Below are positions 45,832 through 52,577 of a DNA stretch of 52,577 nt, piece after piece. This DNA comes from Sphingorhabdus sp. EL138 (GTDB lineage Bacteria; Pseudomonadota; Alphaproteobacteria; Sphingomonadales; Sphingomonadaceae). The first letter of the stretch is position 1. Every line of letters begins with the position of its first letter. The notes beneath the pieces were generated by a model. That model made no database searches. It saw nothing but the letters and a program-made list of their open reading frames with translations, and had not been told where the DNA came from. Where the stretch lies: the NCBI RefSeq assembly GCF_945862485.1, contig NZ_CAMAYF010000013.1, positions 1 through 52,577 of the forward strand, read 5' to 3'. Made by a program: the position numbers and the translations under genes.

Positions 45832-48800
45832 GTGAAAAATTACATTAAATCTGTCTTGCTGCTGAGCGCGGCTATCCTACCGACGAGCGCATTTGCCCAA
45901 GCGCCAGCCGCTGCGGACGACAAAGCGCCGAAATGGGATGTTGCCGCGCCGCCGGGCCTAACCCTGCGGCAGATCAACATCAACACCGATGAAGGTTCGT
46001 GGATGAACCTAGACGTCAGCCCCGATGGCAAGACGATAGCGTTCGATCTGCTCGGCGATATCTACACCATTCCTGTAACGGGTGGCACGCCCACGCGCAT
46101 AGCCGAAGGCCTGCCCTTTGAGACACAGCCGCGGTTTTCGCCGGACGGAAACCGCATTGCCTTTACCTCTGACCGGGGCGGCGGCGACAATATCTGGATC
46201 ATGAACCGCGACGGTTCGGACAAACGGCAATTGAGCAAAGAGGATTTCCGCTTGCTCAATCAGCCAAGCTGGAGCCCCGATGGCCGCTTCATCGCCGCAA
46301 AAAAGCATTTCACCACCGGTCGTTCGCTCGGGACGGGTGAAGTCTGGCTCTACCATGTGTCCGGCGGTGCGGGCGTCTTGTTGGTAAAGCGGCCCAATGA
46401 GCAGCATCAGAAGGAACTGGGCGAGCCTATCTTTGCGCCTGATGGCAAGCACATCTATTACACGCGCAACATCACGCCGGGCCCGATTTTCCAATATGCG
46501 CAGGATTCCAACGGCCAGATTTTCGATATTGAAAGCTATAACATCGAAACCGGCAAGACCGAAACAGCGGTATCAGGCGTCGGCGGATCGGTCCGCCCAA
46601 CGCCTTCACCCGATGGCCAAAAAATCGCCTTTGTCCGCCGTGAGCGGACACAGTCCAAATTATATGTGAAGGACCTCAGCACGGGCGAAGAGCGCAAGAT
46701 TTACGATGCGCTGGATCAAGATGTGCAGGAAACCTGGGCTGTAACGGGCGTCTATCCCAATATGGATTGGTCGCCCGACAGCAAGACCATCTATTTCTGG
46801 GCCGGTGGCAAGATCCGCAAGGTTGATTGGCCCAGCGGCGCGTCGAGCGTCATCCCGTTCCGTATTTCGGATACGCGTGATATGATTGACCCGCCGTTGC
46901 CGCAAATTGAAGTTGCGCCGACCAGCTTCGAAACCAAAATGCCGCGTGGCCCAGTCACCGCGCCAGATGGGCGTACGGTGCTGTTTGAAACCATGGGCAA
47001 ATTATGGGTCAAGTCCGCATCAGGCGGCACCGCACGGCGCCTGACCTCTGCCGATACAGGTATGGAGGCCTATCCCACTTGGTCGCGTGACGGCAAAACC
47101 ATTGCGTATGTGCATTGGACCGATAAGGGCCTTGGGAATATCCACACCATCAGCGCCAGCGGCGGCACGCCCAAAAAGGCAACGGCGCAGCCCGGCCATT
47201 ATGCCCGCCCGCGTTTCTCCCCCGATGGCAAGACAATCGTCTTTGAAAAGCAAGAGGGCGGCGGACTGACGTCGCCCTTGCGTTCAGACCAATCGGGCAT
47301 TTACCGTATGCCGGCAACGGGCGGCGCAGCGACACGCATCACCTCGGCGGGCACCACACCGCATTTCGGTGCGTCCAACGACCGGATGTTTTACACTGAA
47401 TCGGGGGCAAACAAGCGCATGCTCGTCAGCGTGGATATGAACGGCGAAGCCAAGCGCACCCATGCCAGCGGCGAGCTAACCACGATTTACGAAGTATCGC
47501 CCGACGCCAATAACTTCGCCTTCCGCCAAAATTACGAAGCCTTTGTCATGCCGCTGATGCCGGGCACGCAGGACGTGACCGCTTCAGCATCGGGCAGCGC
47601 GCTTCCCGTCGTAAAGGTCAGTAAGGGCGGCGCGGATTATATGCATTGGAGCCGCAATGGTGACGCCTTGCATTGGGCGATTGGGCCAACGCTCTATTCG
47701 GCGCAGACCAACGCCTTTTACCCCAATGGCCCATTGGCCAAGGACGCAAAGCCCGTCAAATTTGCCCCGCCGAAGGAAGGCATTTCGCTTTCCTTGTCGG
47801 TTACCTCCGACCGGCCAACAGGCATCCTTGCCTTCACCGGCGCGCGCGTTGTGACCATGGCGGACAAGAGCGGCGGTATAATCGACAATGCCGTCATCTT
47901 GGTCGAAAATGACCGGATTAAGGCCGTTGGCAAGGCAGGTGACTTCGCCATTCCGGCGGGCGCAAAGACTGTTGACGTCGCTGGCAAGACAATCATTCCC
48001 GGTCTTGTCGATGCGCATGCCCACGGCCCTTATGGCGTGGATGAAATGACCCCGCAGCAAAATTGGGTGAATATGCTCAACCTCGCCATGGGCATTACCA
48101 CACGGCATGACCCATCGAGCAGCGCCGCCACCGTGTTCCCAGCGTTGGAAATGCAGCGGGCTGGCTTGTTGCTTGGGCCCCGCTCCTTCTCGACGGGCGA
48201 GATTGTCTATGGTGCCAAGGCCGCGGACGTCTACGCCGAAATCAACGGTCTGGATGATGCACTGGCGCATGTCCGCCGGTTGAAGGCGCAAGGCGCGCAC
48301 AGCGTCAAAAACTACAACCAGCCGCGCCGTGAACAGCGTCAGCAGGTGGTCGCCGCCGCGCTGCAGGAGAATATGCGTTCGGTGGCCGAAGGGGGTTCGC
48401 TGTTCGGGATGGACATGAACCTGATCGCCGATGGCAACACCACCGTCGAACATAATGTCCCGCTCGACATCTTCTATGATGATGTGCTGCAATTCTTCTC
48501 CAAGTCGAAGGTGGGTTATACGCCGACGCTTGTGGTGACCTATAGCGGCCCAGCGGGTGACCCGTATTGGCGGTCACACACCGATGTGTTCCGGCATCCG
48601 TTAATGGCAAAGCATTACCCGCCGACTGAGCTTGCGGCCAATAATGCCCGCCGCGAAATTGCGCCGGAAGAGGATTATGTCGACGACAATAGCGCGCGTG
48701 AGGCACATAAGCTTGCCAAGCTGGGGGTCCCTGTCTCCATCGGCGCGCATGGCCAAGAGGCCGGCATTGCCGCGCATTGGGAGCTGTGGTCCTTCGTCCG

Positions 48801-49059
48801 TGGCGGCATGTCACCTGTTGAGGCGCTGGCCGCTGGTACCATCGAGTCCGCCCGCTCGCTGGGCTATGACAAGGATGTAGGCTCCATCGCCGCAGGCAAG
48901 CTTGCGGATCTCGTCATCTTGGACGCTGACCCCAGCGTGGACATCCGCAATTCAGACAAGGTCGCAAAGGTCATGATTGGTGGTCGTCTTTATGACGCCG
49001 CCACGCTGAATGAAGAGGTGACAGGAACGCGCAAGCGCATGCCTTATTATTGGGAATAA
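45832..49059 (+). CDS. Exported TolB-like beta-propeller / amidohydrolase fusion
   Basis: A 1075-residue protein with a GTG start behind AGGGGGG and a signal peptide (KNYIKSVLLLSAAILPTSAFAQ). Residues ~50-650 are PD40/TolB-like propeller blades (DVSPDGKTIAFDLLGDIY, QPRFSPDGNRIAFTSDRGGG, YPTWSRDGKTIAYVHW, ARPRFSPDGKTIVFEKQ); residues ~680-1070 are a metal-dependent amidohydrolase (GKTIIPGLVDAHAHGPYG with the HxH pair, TVEHNVPLD, VSIGAHGQEAG, then LADLVILDADPS). Such fusions are often annotated as amidohydrolase or Tol-Pal component; the domains suggest an exported hydrolase of peptides or cyclic amides. It lies directly after tol-pal but behind a terminator, so co-transcription is unlikely. 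Confidence 0.9.
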   Translation: MKNYIKSVLLLSAAILPTSAFAQAPAAADDKAPKWDVAAPPGLTLRQININTDEGSWMNLDVSPDGKTIAFDLLGDIYTIPVTGGTPTRIAEGLPFETQPRFSPDGNRIAFTSDRGGGDNIWIMNRDGSDKRQLSKEDFRLLNQPSWSPDGRFIAAKKHFTTGRSLGTGEVWLYHVSGGAGVLLVKRPNEQHQKELGEPIFAPDGKHIYYTRNITPGPIFQYAQDSNGQIFDIESYNIETGKTETAVSGVGGSVRPTPSPDGQKIAFVRRERTQSKLYVKDLSTGEERKIYDALDQDVQETWAVTGVYPNMDWSPDSKTIYFWAGGKIRKVDWPSGASSVIPFRISDTRDMIDPPLPQIEVAPTSFETKMPRGPVTAPDGRTVLFETMGKLWVKSASGGTARRLTSADTGMEAYPTWSRDGKTIAYVHWTDKGLGNIHTISASGGTPKKATAQPGHYARPRFSPDGKTIVFEKQEGGGLTSPLRSDQSGIYRMPATGGAATRITSAGTTPHFGASNDRMFYTESGANKRMLVSVDMNGEAKRTHASGELTTIYEVSPDANNFAFRQNYEAFVMPLMPGTQDVTASASGSALPVVKVSKGGADYMHWSRNGDALHWAIGPTLYSAQTNAFYPNGPLAKDAKPVKFAPPKEGISLSLSVTSDRPTGILAFTGARVVTMADKSGGIIDNAVILVENDRIKAVGKAGDFAIPAGAKTVDVAGKTIIPGLVDAHAHGPYGVDEMTPQQNWVNMLNLAMGITTRHDPSSSAATVFPALEMQRAGLLLGPRSFSTGEIVYGAKAADVYAEINGLDDALAHVRRLKAQGAHSVKNYNQPRREQRQQVVAAALQENMRSVAEGGSLFGMDMNLIADGNTTVEHNVPLDIFYDDVLQFFSKSKVGYTPTLVVTYSGPAGDPYWRSHTDVFRHPLMAKHYPPTELAANNARREIAPEEDYVDDNSAREAHKLAKLGVPVSIGAHGQEAGIAAHWELWSFVRGGMSPVEALAAGTIESARSLGYDKDVGSIAAGKLADLVILDADPSVDIRNSDKVAKVMIGGRLYDAATLNEEVTGTRKRMPYYWE

Positions 49060-49085
49060 GCATTTTTAGATAACTGCAATTTTCT

Positions 49086-49119
49086 GGCCCGGGTGCATTT
49101 CCCGGGCTGGAATCTTTTT
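49086..49119 (+). terminator. Terminator after the propeller/amidohydrolase gene
   Basis: Stem GCCCGGG/CCCGGGC with a 7-nt loop (49087-49107), followed by TGGAATCTTTTT. It ends just before the gloB stop codon on the other strand. Confidence 0.75.
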
Positions 49120-49124
49120 GGATA

Positions 49125-49847
49125 TCAGGCGGCGTCCTTCGCCGCGCGGCGTGCGGCAAGTTCCTCCACCGATGCCGCCCGCATGAACGGGTTGGTTGCG
49201 CGCTCCAGCGCAATCGTCGTCGGCACGGTCGCCTCGCCACGGTCGCGCAAAGCAATGACATCAGCCAAACGCGCGGCGAGATCGGCATTGTCCGGCTCGA
49301 CTGTCACCGCAAAACGGGCATTGCTAAGCGTATATTCATGCGCGCAATAAATCGCGGTCTCGTCGCCCAAAGCCTCCAGCTTGCGCATATTGTCATACAT
49401 CTGCGCCGCGGTGCCTTCAAACAAGCGGCCACAGCCCATCGCGAATAAGGTATCGCCGACAAAGGCGGCTTGCGCGGTCGCGAAATGATAGGCGATATGC
49501 CCCGCAGTATGGGCGGGCACGTCCAGCACCGTCGCGCGCAATTCGCCCAATTGGACGACATCCCCGCCGCGCACATGCACATCCAGTGTGGATATCCGCG
49601 CGGCTTCGTCCGCAGGCCCGGTGATGACGCAGCCCGTTGCGGCCTTAATCTCAGCATTGCCGCCGACATGGTCGGGGTGCCAATGCGTGTTCCAGATTTG
49701 GGTGATTGTCCACCCACGCGCCTCGGCCGCCGCCAAAACAGGCGCCGCCACCGCCGGATCGACAACCAAGGTCTCCCCACTATGCGCCTCATGCACCAAC
49801 CAGACATAATTGTCCGACAACACCGGAACCCGCAGTATCTCGAGCAT
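49125..49847 (-). CDS. gloB: Hydroxyacylglutathione hydrolase (glyoxalase II)
   Basis: A 240-residue metallo-beta-lactamase-fold enzyme hydrolysing S-lactoylglutathione. The binuclear metal site is plain: THWHPDHVGG (HxHxDH), His in HTAGHIAYH, Asp in AFVGDTLFAMGCGRLFEG and His in YCAHEYTLSNARFA; the C-terminal helical part ends with NPFMRA. The ATG at 49847 is 2 nt after the stop of the glyoxalase I-like gene, so the two consecutive steps of methylglyoxal removal are coupled in one operon. Confidence 0.94.
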   Translation of the reverse strand: MLEILRVPVLSDNYVWLVHEAHSGETLVVDPAVAAPVLAAAEARGWTITQIWNTHWHPDHVGGNAEIKAATGCVITGPADEAARISTLDVHVRGGDVVQLGELRATVLDVPAHTAGHIAYHFATAQAAFVGDTLFAMGCGRLFEGTAAQMYDNMRKLEALGDETAIYCAHEYTLSNARFAVTVEPDNADLAARLADVIALRDRGEATVPTTIALERATNPFMRAASVEELAARRAAKDAA

Positions 49848-49849
49848 GC

Positions 49850-50290
49850 TCACCACACCCCAACATTGGGCATGCTCGCCCATGGTTCCGCAGGCGGAAG
49901 ATTACCCTCTTGCAGCAGCTCAATCGAAATACCGTCGGGGGTCCGCACAAAGGCCATATGCCCATCGCGCGGCGGGCGGTTGATTGTCACCCCTGCATCC
50001 ATCAGCCGCTGGCAGGTCGCGTAAATATCATCGACGCGATAGGCCAAATGGCCGAAATTCCGTCCGCCGTCATACACTTCCGGCGCGCTGCCATCTGCCG
50101 GCGGCCAGTTATGCGTCAACTCTACCTCGGCAAGGCCTGCCTGCCCCGGTGCCGCCAAAAAGATCAGCGTGAACCGCCCTGCTTCGCTGTCAAAGCGGCG
50201 CACTTCCTCCAACCCGATCAGCTTAAAAAAAGCGACCGTTGCGTCGGGGTCCGTGACACGGATCATGCTGTGCAGATAGGAAGTGGGCAT
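49850..50290 (-). CDS. gloA: Lactoylglutathione lyase-like (glyoxalase I, VOC family)
   Basis: About 146 residues from the ATG at 50290 (GGA six bases upstream); ATG 50296 and GTG 50305 are alternatives. Metal-ligand positions of glyoxalase I are all visible: His in YLHSMIRV, Glu in LAEVELTHNW, His in FGHLAYRVDD and Glu in GISIELLQ. It would isomerise the methylglyoxal-glutathione hemithioacetal, feeding gloB directly downstream. Confidence 0.9.
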   Translation of the reverse strand: MPTSYLHSMIRVTDPDATVAFFKLIGLEEVRRFDSEAGRFTLIFLAAPGQAGLAEVELTHNWPPADGSAPEVYDGGRNFGHLAYRVDDIYATCQRLMDAGVTINRPPRDGHMAFVRTPDGISIELLQEGNLPPAEPWASMPNVGVW

Positions 50291-50369
50291 TTTCATTCCA
50301 TTCACAAAAGCGCGTTATTTGCCGCAACATCATGAACCTTGGCCGCTATCCACGCAAGGGGTGGCGCGC

Positions 50370-51155
50370 CTATCTGGATTGCGCCTCATCCTTAGGGGCT
50401 GGTGTCGCCGCCGCTAAAGCCGCAAGTTGCGCCCTTGCCGTTGTGGCTTGGCGGCTATTGGGCGCGATCTTAATCGTCTGTTCCCATTGCTTGCGCGCGG
50501 TGTCGTCATCGCCAGCGGCAATCGCGATATTGCCCGCCTCCAACGCCACCGCAGGATCACTGGGCAGCACCGCCGCCGCAGTTTGAATGAAGGCCAGCGC
50601 ATCGGGCAATTTGTTCAATCGCCGGGCCAAGGTTGCCGACAGCAACCATGCCGCACCATTTTCGGGCGCCAACTGCCGCGCGGTTGCCAAGGCGGCCTCG
50701 CCATCGGCATTTTTGCCCAAGGCCACGAACGCCCGCGCGCGGTCCACTTCGCTATCGGCGCGTTCGTTATTATCGAGAGTATTCGATGCCAGCGCCTTGC
50801 CAAGCGCATCCACGGCAATATCCGCCTGCCCCGCCGCAATCGCGGCATTGCCCGCTTGTGCCCAAAAACGCGCGGCGCGTGGGTCGCCTTTTGCTTCCGC
50901 CAAGGTCGCCGCCTCGCTCAAGATTGGCACCGCAAGATCAAATTTAAAATCGGTCGCCAGCGCAAAGCCATGGCAGGCGCGGGCCAAATAACCGCCCTTT
51001 TGCTGCGCCCATAGACTAGCGCTGGAAATTGCGGACGCGGGATCTTTGCTAGCCAGCGTCAGGCATTCTGCAAACTGCACTTCGTCCAAAGTCGGGAGCG
51101 GTTGCGCAGCGACGAGAGAGGCGGCCTGGAGAAAAAAGAGGGGAAAGAGAAGCAT
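50370..51155 (-). CDS. Periplasmic tetratricopeptide-repeat protein
   Basis: A 261-residue protein with a signal peptide (MLLFPLFFLQAASLVAAQ) and a series of TPR-like helix pairs (for example AARFWAQAGNAAIAAGQADIAVDALGKAL, ARAFVALGKNADGEAALATARQLAPENGAAWL, ALEAGNIAIAAGDDDTARKQWEQTIKIAP). Two cysteines (FAECL, RACHG) lie in the first third. Probably a scaffold in the periplasm; no specific partner can be named. It is not cpoB by position, since tol-pal is 5 kb away, though that cannot be excluded by fold. Confidence 0.78.
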   Translation of the reverse strand: MLLFPLFFLQAASLVAAQPLPTLDEVQFAECLTLASKDPASAISSASLWAQQKGGYLARACHGFALATDFKFDLAVPILSEAATLAEAKGDPRAARFWAQAGNAAIAAGQADIAVDALGKALASNTLDNNERADSEVDRARAFVALGKNADGEAALATARQLAPENGAAWLLSATLARRLNKLPDALAFIQTAAAVLPSDPAVALEAGNIAIAAGDDDTARKQWEQTIKIAPNSRQATTARAQLAALAAATPAPKDEAQSR

Positions 51156-51175
51156 GGAGAATCCTAAATAAGGCC

Positions 51176-51263
51176 GTCACCCTGAACTTGTTTCAGGGTC
51201 CATTGACCAACCTGAACTGCCAGTCGCGTGGTACGATGGATGCTGAAACGAGTTCAGCATGAC
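51176..51263. repeat. REPIN-like pair of inverted REP repeats (copies D and E)
   Basis: Copy D (51176-51202, plus) is the 27-bp core of the repeat at 39571. Copy E (51237-51263) is its inverted partner, but the stem reads TGCTGAA/TTCAGCA instead of CCCTGAA/TTCAGGG: two base pairs changed on both sides, one loop base changed. The two copies face each other across 34 bp with no gene, the same topology as copies A and B around the nuclease. Confidence 0.85.
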
Positions 51264-51266
51264 GGG

Positions 51267-52025
51267 TTAAATCCTAATGGACCTTGCCAACTTACCAACA
51301 ACATCGATCAGCAACGCAATATCCTGATCCCGGGAAAGCCGGTGGTCGCCATCCTTGACGCATATCGTCTGCACATCGGATGAACGAAGCGCCGCTGCGA
51401 GCTTCAACGACGTTTCCCATGGCACATCGGGGTCGCATTGCCCGTGAATCAACCGCACGGGACAATCAATCGCAACCTGCCCCGCCAACCGTAAATTGGC
51501 TTGCCCCGATTGCCAAAAATCTAGGGTGATGACCATGGCGTCATAGCCATAATCGCTGGGCCGTTCGATGCGGCCCGTGGCGGCAATGATCGCGCGGTCG
51601 GCGGCATCAAAATCCCAGTCGGTAAAATCGGGTGCGGCGGCAATGCCCACCATCGCGGCGACTTGGTTCCCAAGCTTTTCGGCCACCAATAGCATAAGCC
51701 ACCCGCCCATGGACGAACCAATCAAGATAAGCGGCCCAATTTTGGCCTCCGCAAGCACCGCCAAAACATCGTCGCGCCAGATATCGAGCGTGCCGTCTTC
51801 AAACCTGCCGCCGCTCTCGCCGCAGCCGGAATAATCCATCCGCAGCATGGCCACGTCGTGCGCCGCCGCCCATGCCGCGAGCGCCTGCGCCTTACCGCCC
51901 TGCATGTCCGATTTATACCCGGGCAGAAAAACCAAAGTGGGTCCGCGCCCCGGCGAATATCGATAGGCCAGTCGAACGCCATCGGCGCGCGTGGCAAATT
52001 GTGCAGCTAATTCCAACAGCGTCAA
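51267..52025 (-). CDS. Alpha/beta hydrolase (ABHD10-like)
   Basis: A 252-residue hydrolase. Start is a TTG in TTGA overlapping the preceding stop; no in-frame ATG exists nearby. Fold landmarks: LVFLPGYKSDMQGGKA (oxyanion region), MLRMDYSGCGESGG, nucleophile elbow LIGSSMGGWL, acid in HGQCDPDVPW and His in KDGDHRLSR. Closest in style to alphaproteobacterial proteins related to mammalian ABHD10 (acyl-thioesterase or glucuronide esterase); substrate unknown. Ends just downstream of the REPIN-like repeat. Confidence 0.87.
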   Translation of the reverse strand: MTLLELAAQFATRADGVRLAYRYSPGRGPTLVFLPGYKSDMQGGKAQALAAWAAAHDVAMLRMDYSGCGESGGRFEDGTLDIWRDDVLAVLAEAKIGPLILIGSSMGGWLMLLVAEKLGNQVAAMVGIAAAPDFTDWDFDAADRAIIAATGRIERPSDYGYDAMVITLDFWQSGQANLRLAGQVAIDCPVRLIHGQCDPDVPWETSLKLAAALRSSDVQTICVKDGDHRLSRDQDIALLIDVVGKLARSIRI

Positions 52026-52276
52026 ATCACCCAGTCAACGGTCAGCATCTGCGTCACATCCTGCCCCTTGGCCCGGCGTTGTTCGACCATGATCATGTTC
52101 AACCTTTTCACTGTATCACTGCCCGATGTGATGCATAGGCCAGGGATGACCGCATGGACCAAAGCCTTCATCCCGCCCCATATCATCGTAAAGCCAAAGC
52201 GGCTGGCGACGCCAAAATGTGCACCGTAACTTTCATCGACGCTTTTGGGATGATCGACAAACAGGCGGTTGAACAT
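52022..52276 (-). CDS. DUF6356 family small protein
   Basis: An 84-residue protein with the family start MFNRLFVDHPKSVDESYGAHF, a hydrophobic central helix (WGGMKALVHAVIPGLCI) and TSGSDTVKRLNMIMVEQR. Typical of sphingomonads; function unknown, probably membrane-associated. Overlaps the hydrolase start by four bases, so both are translated from one transcript. Confidence 0.85.
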   Translation of the reverse strand: MFNRLFVDHPKSVDESYGAHFGVASRFGFTMIWGGMKALVHAVIPGLCITSGSDTVKRLNMIMVEQRRAKGQDVTQMLTVDWVI

Positions 52277-52398
52277 ATTAGGCTCCTTATCGGATGCTGC
52301 GGTGGGCGATTGGCTTTCGTGTAACCCGAACCTTAGTTAAAATCAAAGCCGAAGCCCGATTTCGCTTTGCGATCTTGCGCGCATTAAGAAAAGTCGTG

Positions 52399-52421
52399 GG
52401 TTACGGGAGTAGGATTTCAAG
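52399..52421 (-). repeat. Partial copy of the tRNA-fMet 3' end
   Basis: GGTTACGGGAGTAGGATTTC matches the first bases of the tRNA-fMet 3' end region (52533-52555, plus-strand reading) with 20 of 23 identical, including 14 in a row, same orientation, 134 bp apart. It has no tRNA structure by itself. This is the usual footprint of a tRNA-directed integration site, or a decayed duplication. Confidence 0.6.
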
Positions 52422-52500
52422 GCTTCGCCATGGTCTCCGCAATGGCGTTGCCATTGCTCCGGCTGAACAAGCTTCCAATCCAGCCCTTGCCACAGCCAAC

Positions 52501-52524
52501 AAAAAACCCGGCACTAGGCCGGGT
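52501..52524 (-). terminator. Terminator of the tRNA-fMet gene
   Basis: Stem ACCCGGC/GCCGGGT with loop ACTAG. On the minus strand the stem is followed by TTTTTTGTTGG, 8 nt beyond the tRNA CCA end. Confidence 0.88.
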
Positions 52525-52531
52525 CTTTTGT

Positions 52532-52577
52532 TGGTTGCGGGAGTAGGATTTGAACCTACGACCTTCAGGTTATGAGC
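52532..52577 (-). tRNA. Initiator tRNA-Met (CAT), partial at window edge
   Basis: Minus-strand reading gives GCTCATAACC, TGAAGGTCG, T arm GTAGG-TTCAAAT-CCTAC and TCCCGCAACCA: the anticodon (CAT) to 3' CCA part of initiator tRNA. The TTCAAAT loop and GCTCATAACC are typical of fMet rather than elongator Met or Ile2. The 5' half is outside the window. Confidence 0.9.

Noticed and set aside
47584-48492. 302-residue open frame antisense to the amidohydrolase gene
   Set aside because: No domain features, no ribosome site, and the plus-strand frame carries clear propeller and metal-site motifs through the same bases.
50370-51155. Assignment of the TPR protein as CpoB
   Set aside because: It is far from tol-pal and lacks the N-terminal coiled coil expected of CpoB; TPR content alone is not enough.

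Overview
The window is chromosomal DNA from an alphaproteobacterium, most probably a sphingomonad (order Sphingomonadales). The clues are the genes themselves: GapR, DUF1244, an MJ0042/DUF3426 zinc-ribbon protein, DUF6356, a large TonB-dependent receptor, a complete tolQRAB-pal operon, hisC-tyrA divergent from metX-metW, an alphaproteobacterial LexA box (GTTC-N7-GTTC), and many tight ATGA/GTGA gene overlaps. Genus assignment is inference. Almost all of the window is ordinary, densely packed housekeeping DNA. The accessory part is small: the AT-rich left end, a palindrome, and a family of REP-like hairpins.

Layout. 1-1612: an intact tRNA-Thr(CGT), a tyrosine recombinase, and the broken 5' half of a second, different tRNA-Thr(CGT); this looks like the end of an integrated element. 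1685-4081: zinc-ribbon membrane protein, YdcF-like protein and PlsC-like acyltransferase. 4086-7951: tyrA and hisC on the minus strand, divergent from metX-metW, with a perfect 42-bp palindrome between them. 8030-8116: tRNA-Leu(GAG). 8200-15870: a TlpA-like lipoprotein, divergent (with overlapping start codons) from a probable eight-gene operon: argH, LptM-like lipoprotein, lysA, siroheme synthase-like, proC, amidase and two hotdog thioesterases. 15876-24591: YbjN, UbiK, TspO, a small unknown protein, and three exported peptidases or acylases (M16, S45, M17). 24717-27293: clpB. 27425-33347: a small secreted protein, then a TPR/aspartyl-hydroxylase gene divergent from a sulfotransferase-like gene, and a TonB receptor. 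33688-38382: cyclophilin, queA, pyk, DUF1244, gapR, yebC. 38379-41124: ruvC, then SOS-box-controlled ruvA and ruvB, split by a REP-flanked GIY-YIG nuclease cassette. 41215-45650: ybgC-tolQ-tolR-tolA-tolB-pal. 45832-49059: a beta-propeller/amidohydrolase fusion. 49125-52276: glyoxalase II and I, a TPR protein, a REPIN-like repeat, an alpha/beta hydrolase and DUF6356. 52399-52577: a short tRNA-fMet 3' fragment, a terminator, and the 3' part of tRNA-fMet at the right edge.

The most interesting signal is the repeat family built on the arms CCCTGAA and TTCAGGG. Two inverted 27-bp copies (51176-51263) form an 88-bp REPIN-like unit in which two stem base pairs have changed in a compensatory way. The same inverted arrangement encloses a GIY-YIG nuclease gene between ruvA and ruvB, with the stop codon falling in the edge of one repeat. 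No REP-associated transposase is present in the window. Second in interest are the two disturbed tRNA loci at opposite ends (tRNA-Thr and tRNA-fMet) and the hydroxylase/sulfotransferase-like/TonB receptor neighbourhood. All of this is from reading the sequence; no database search was run.
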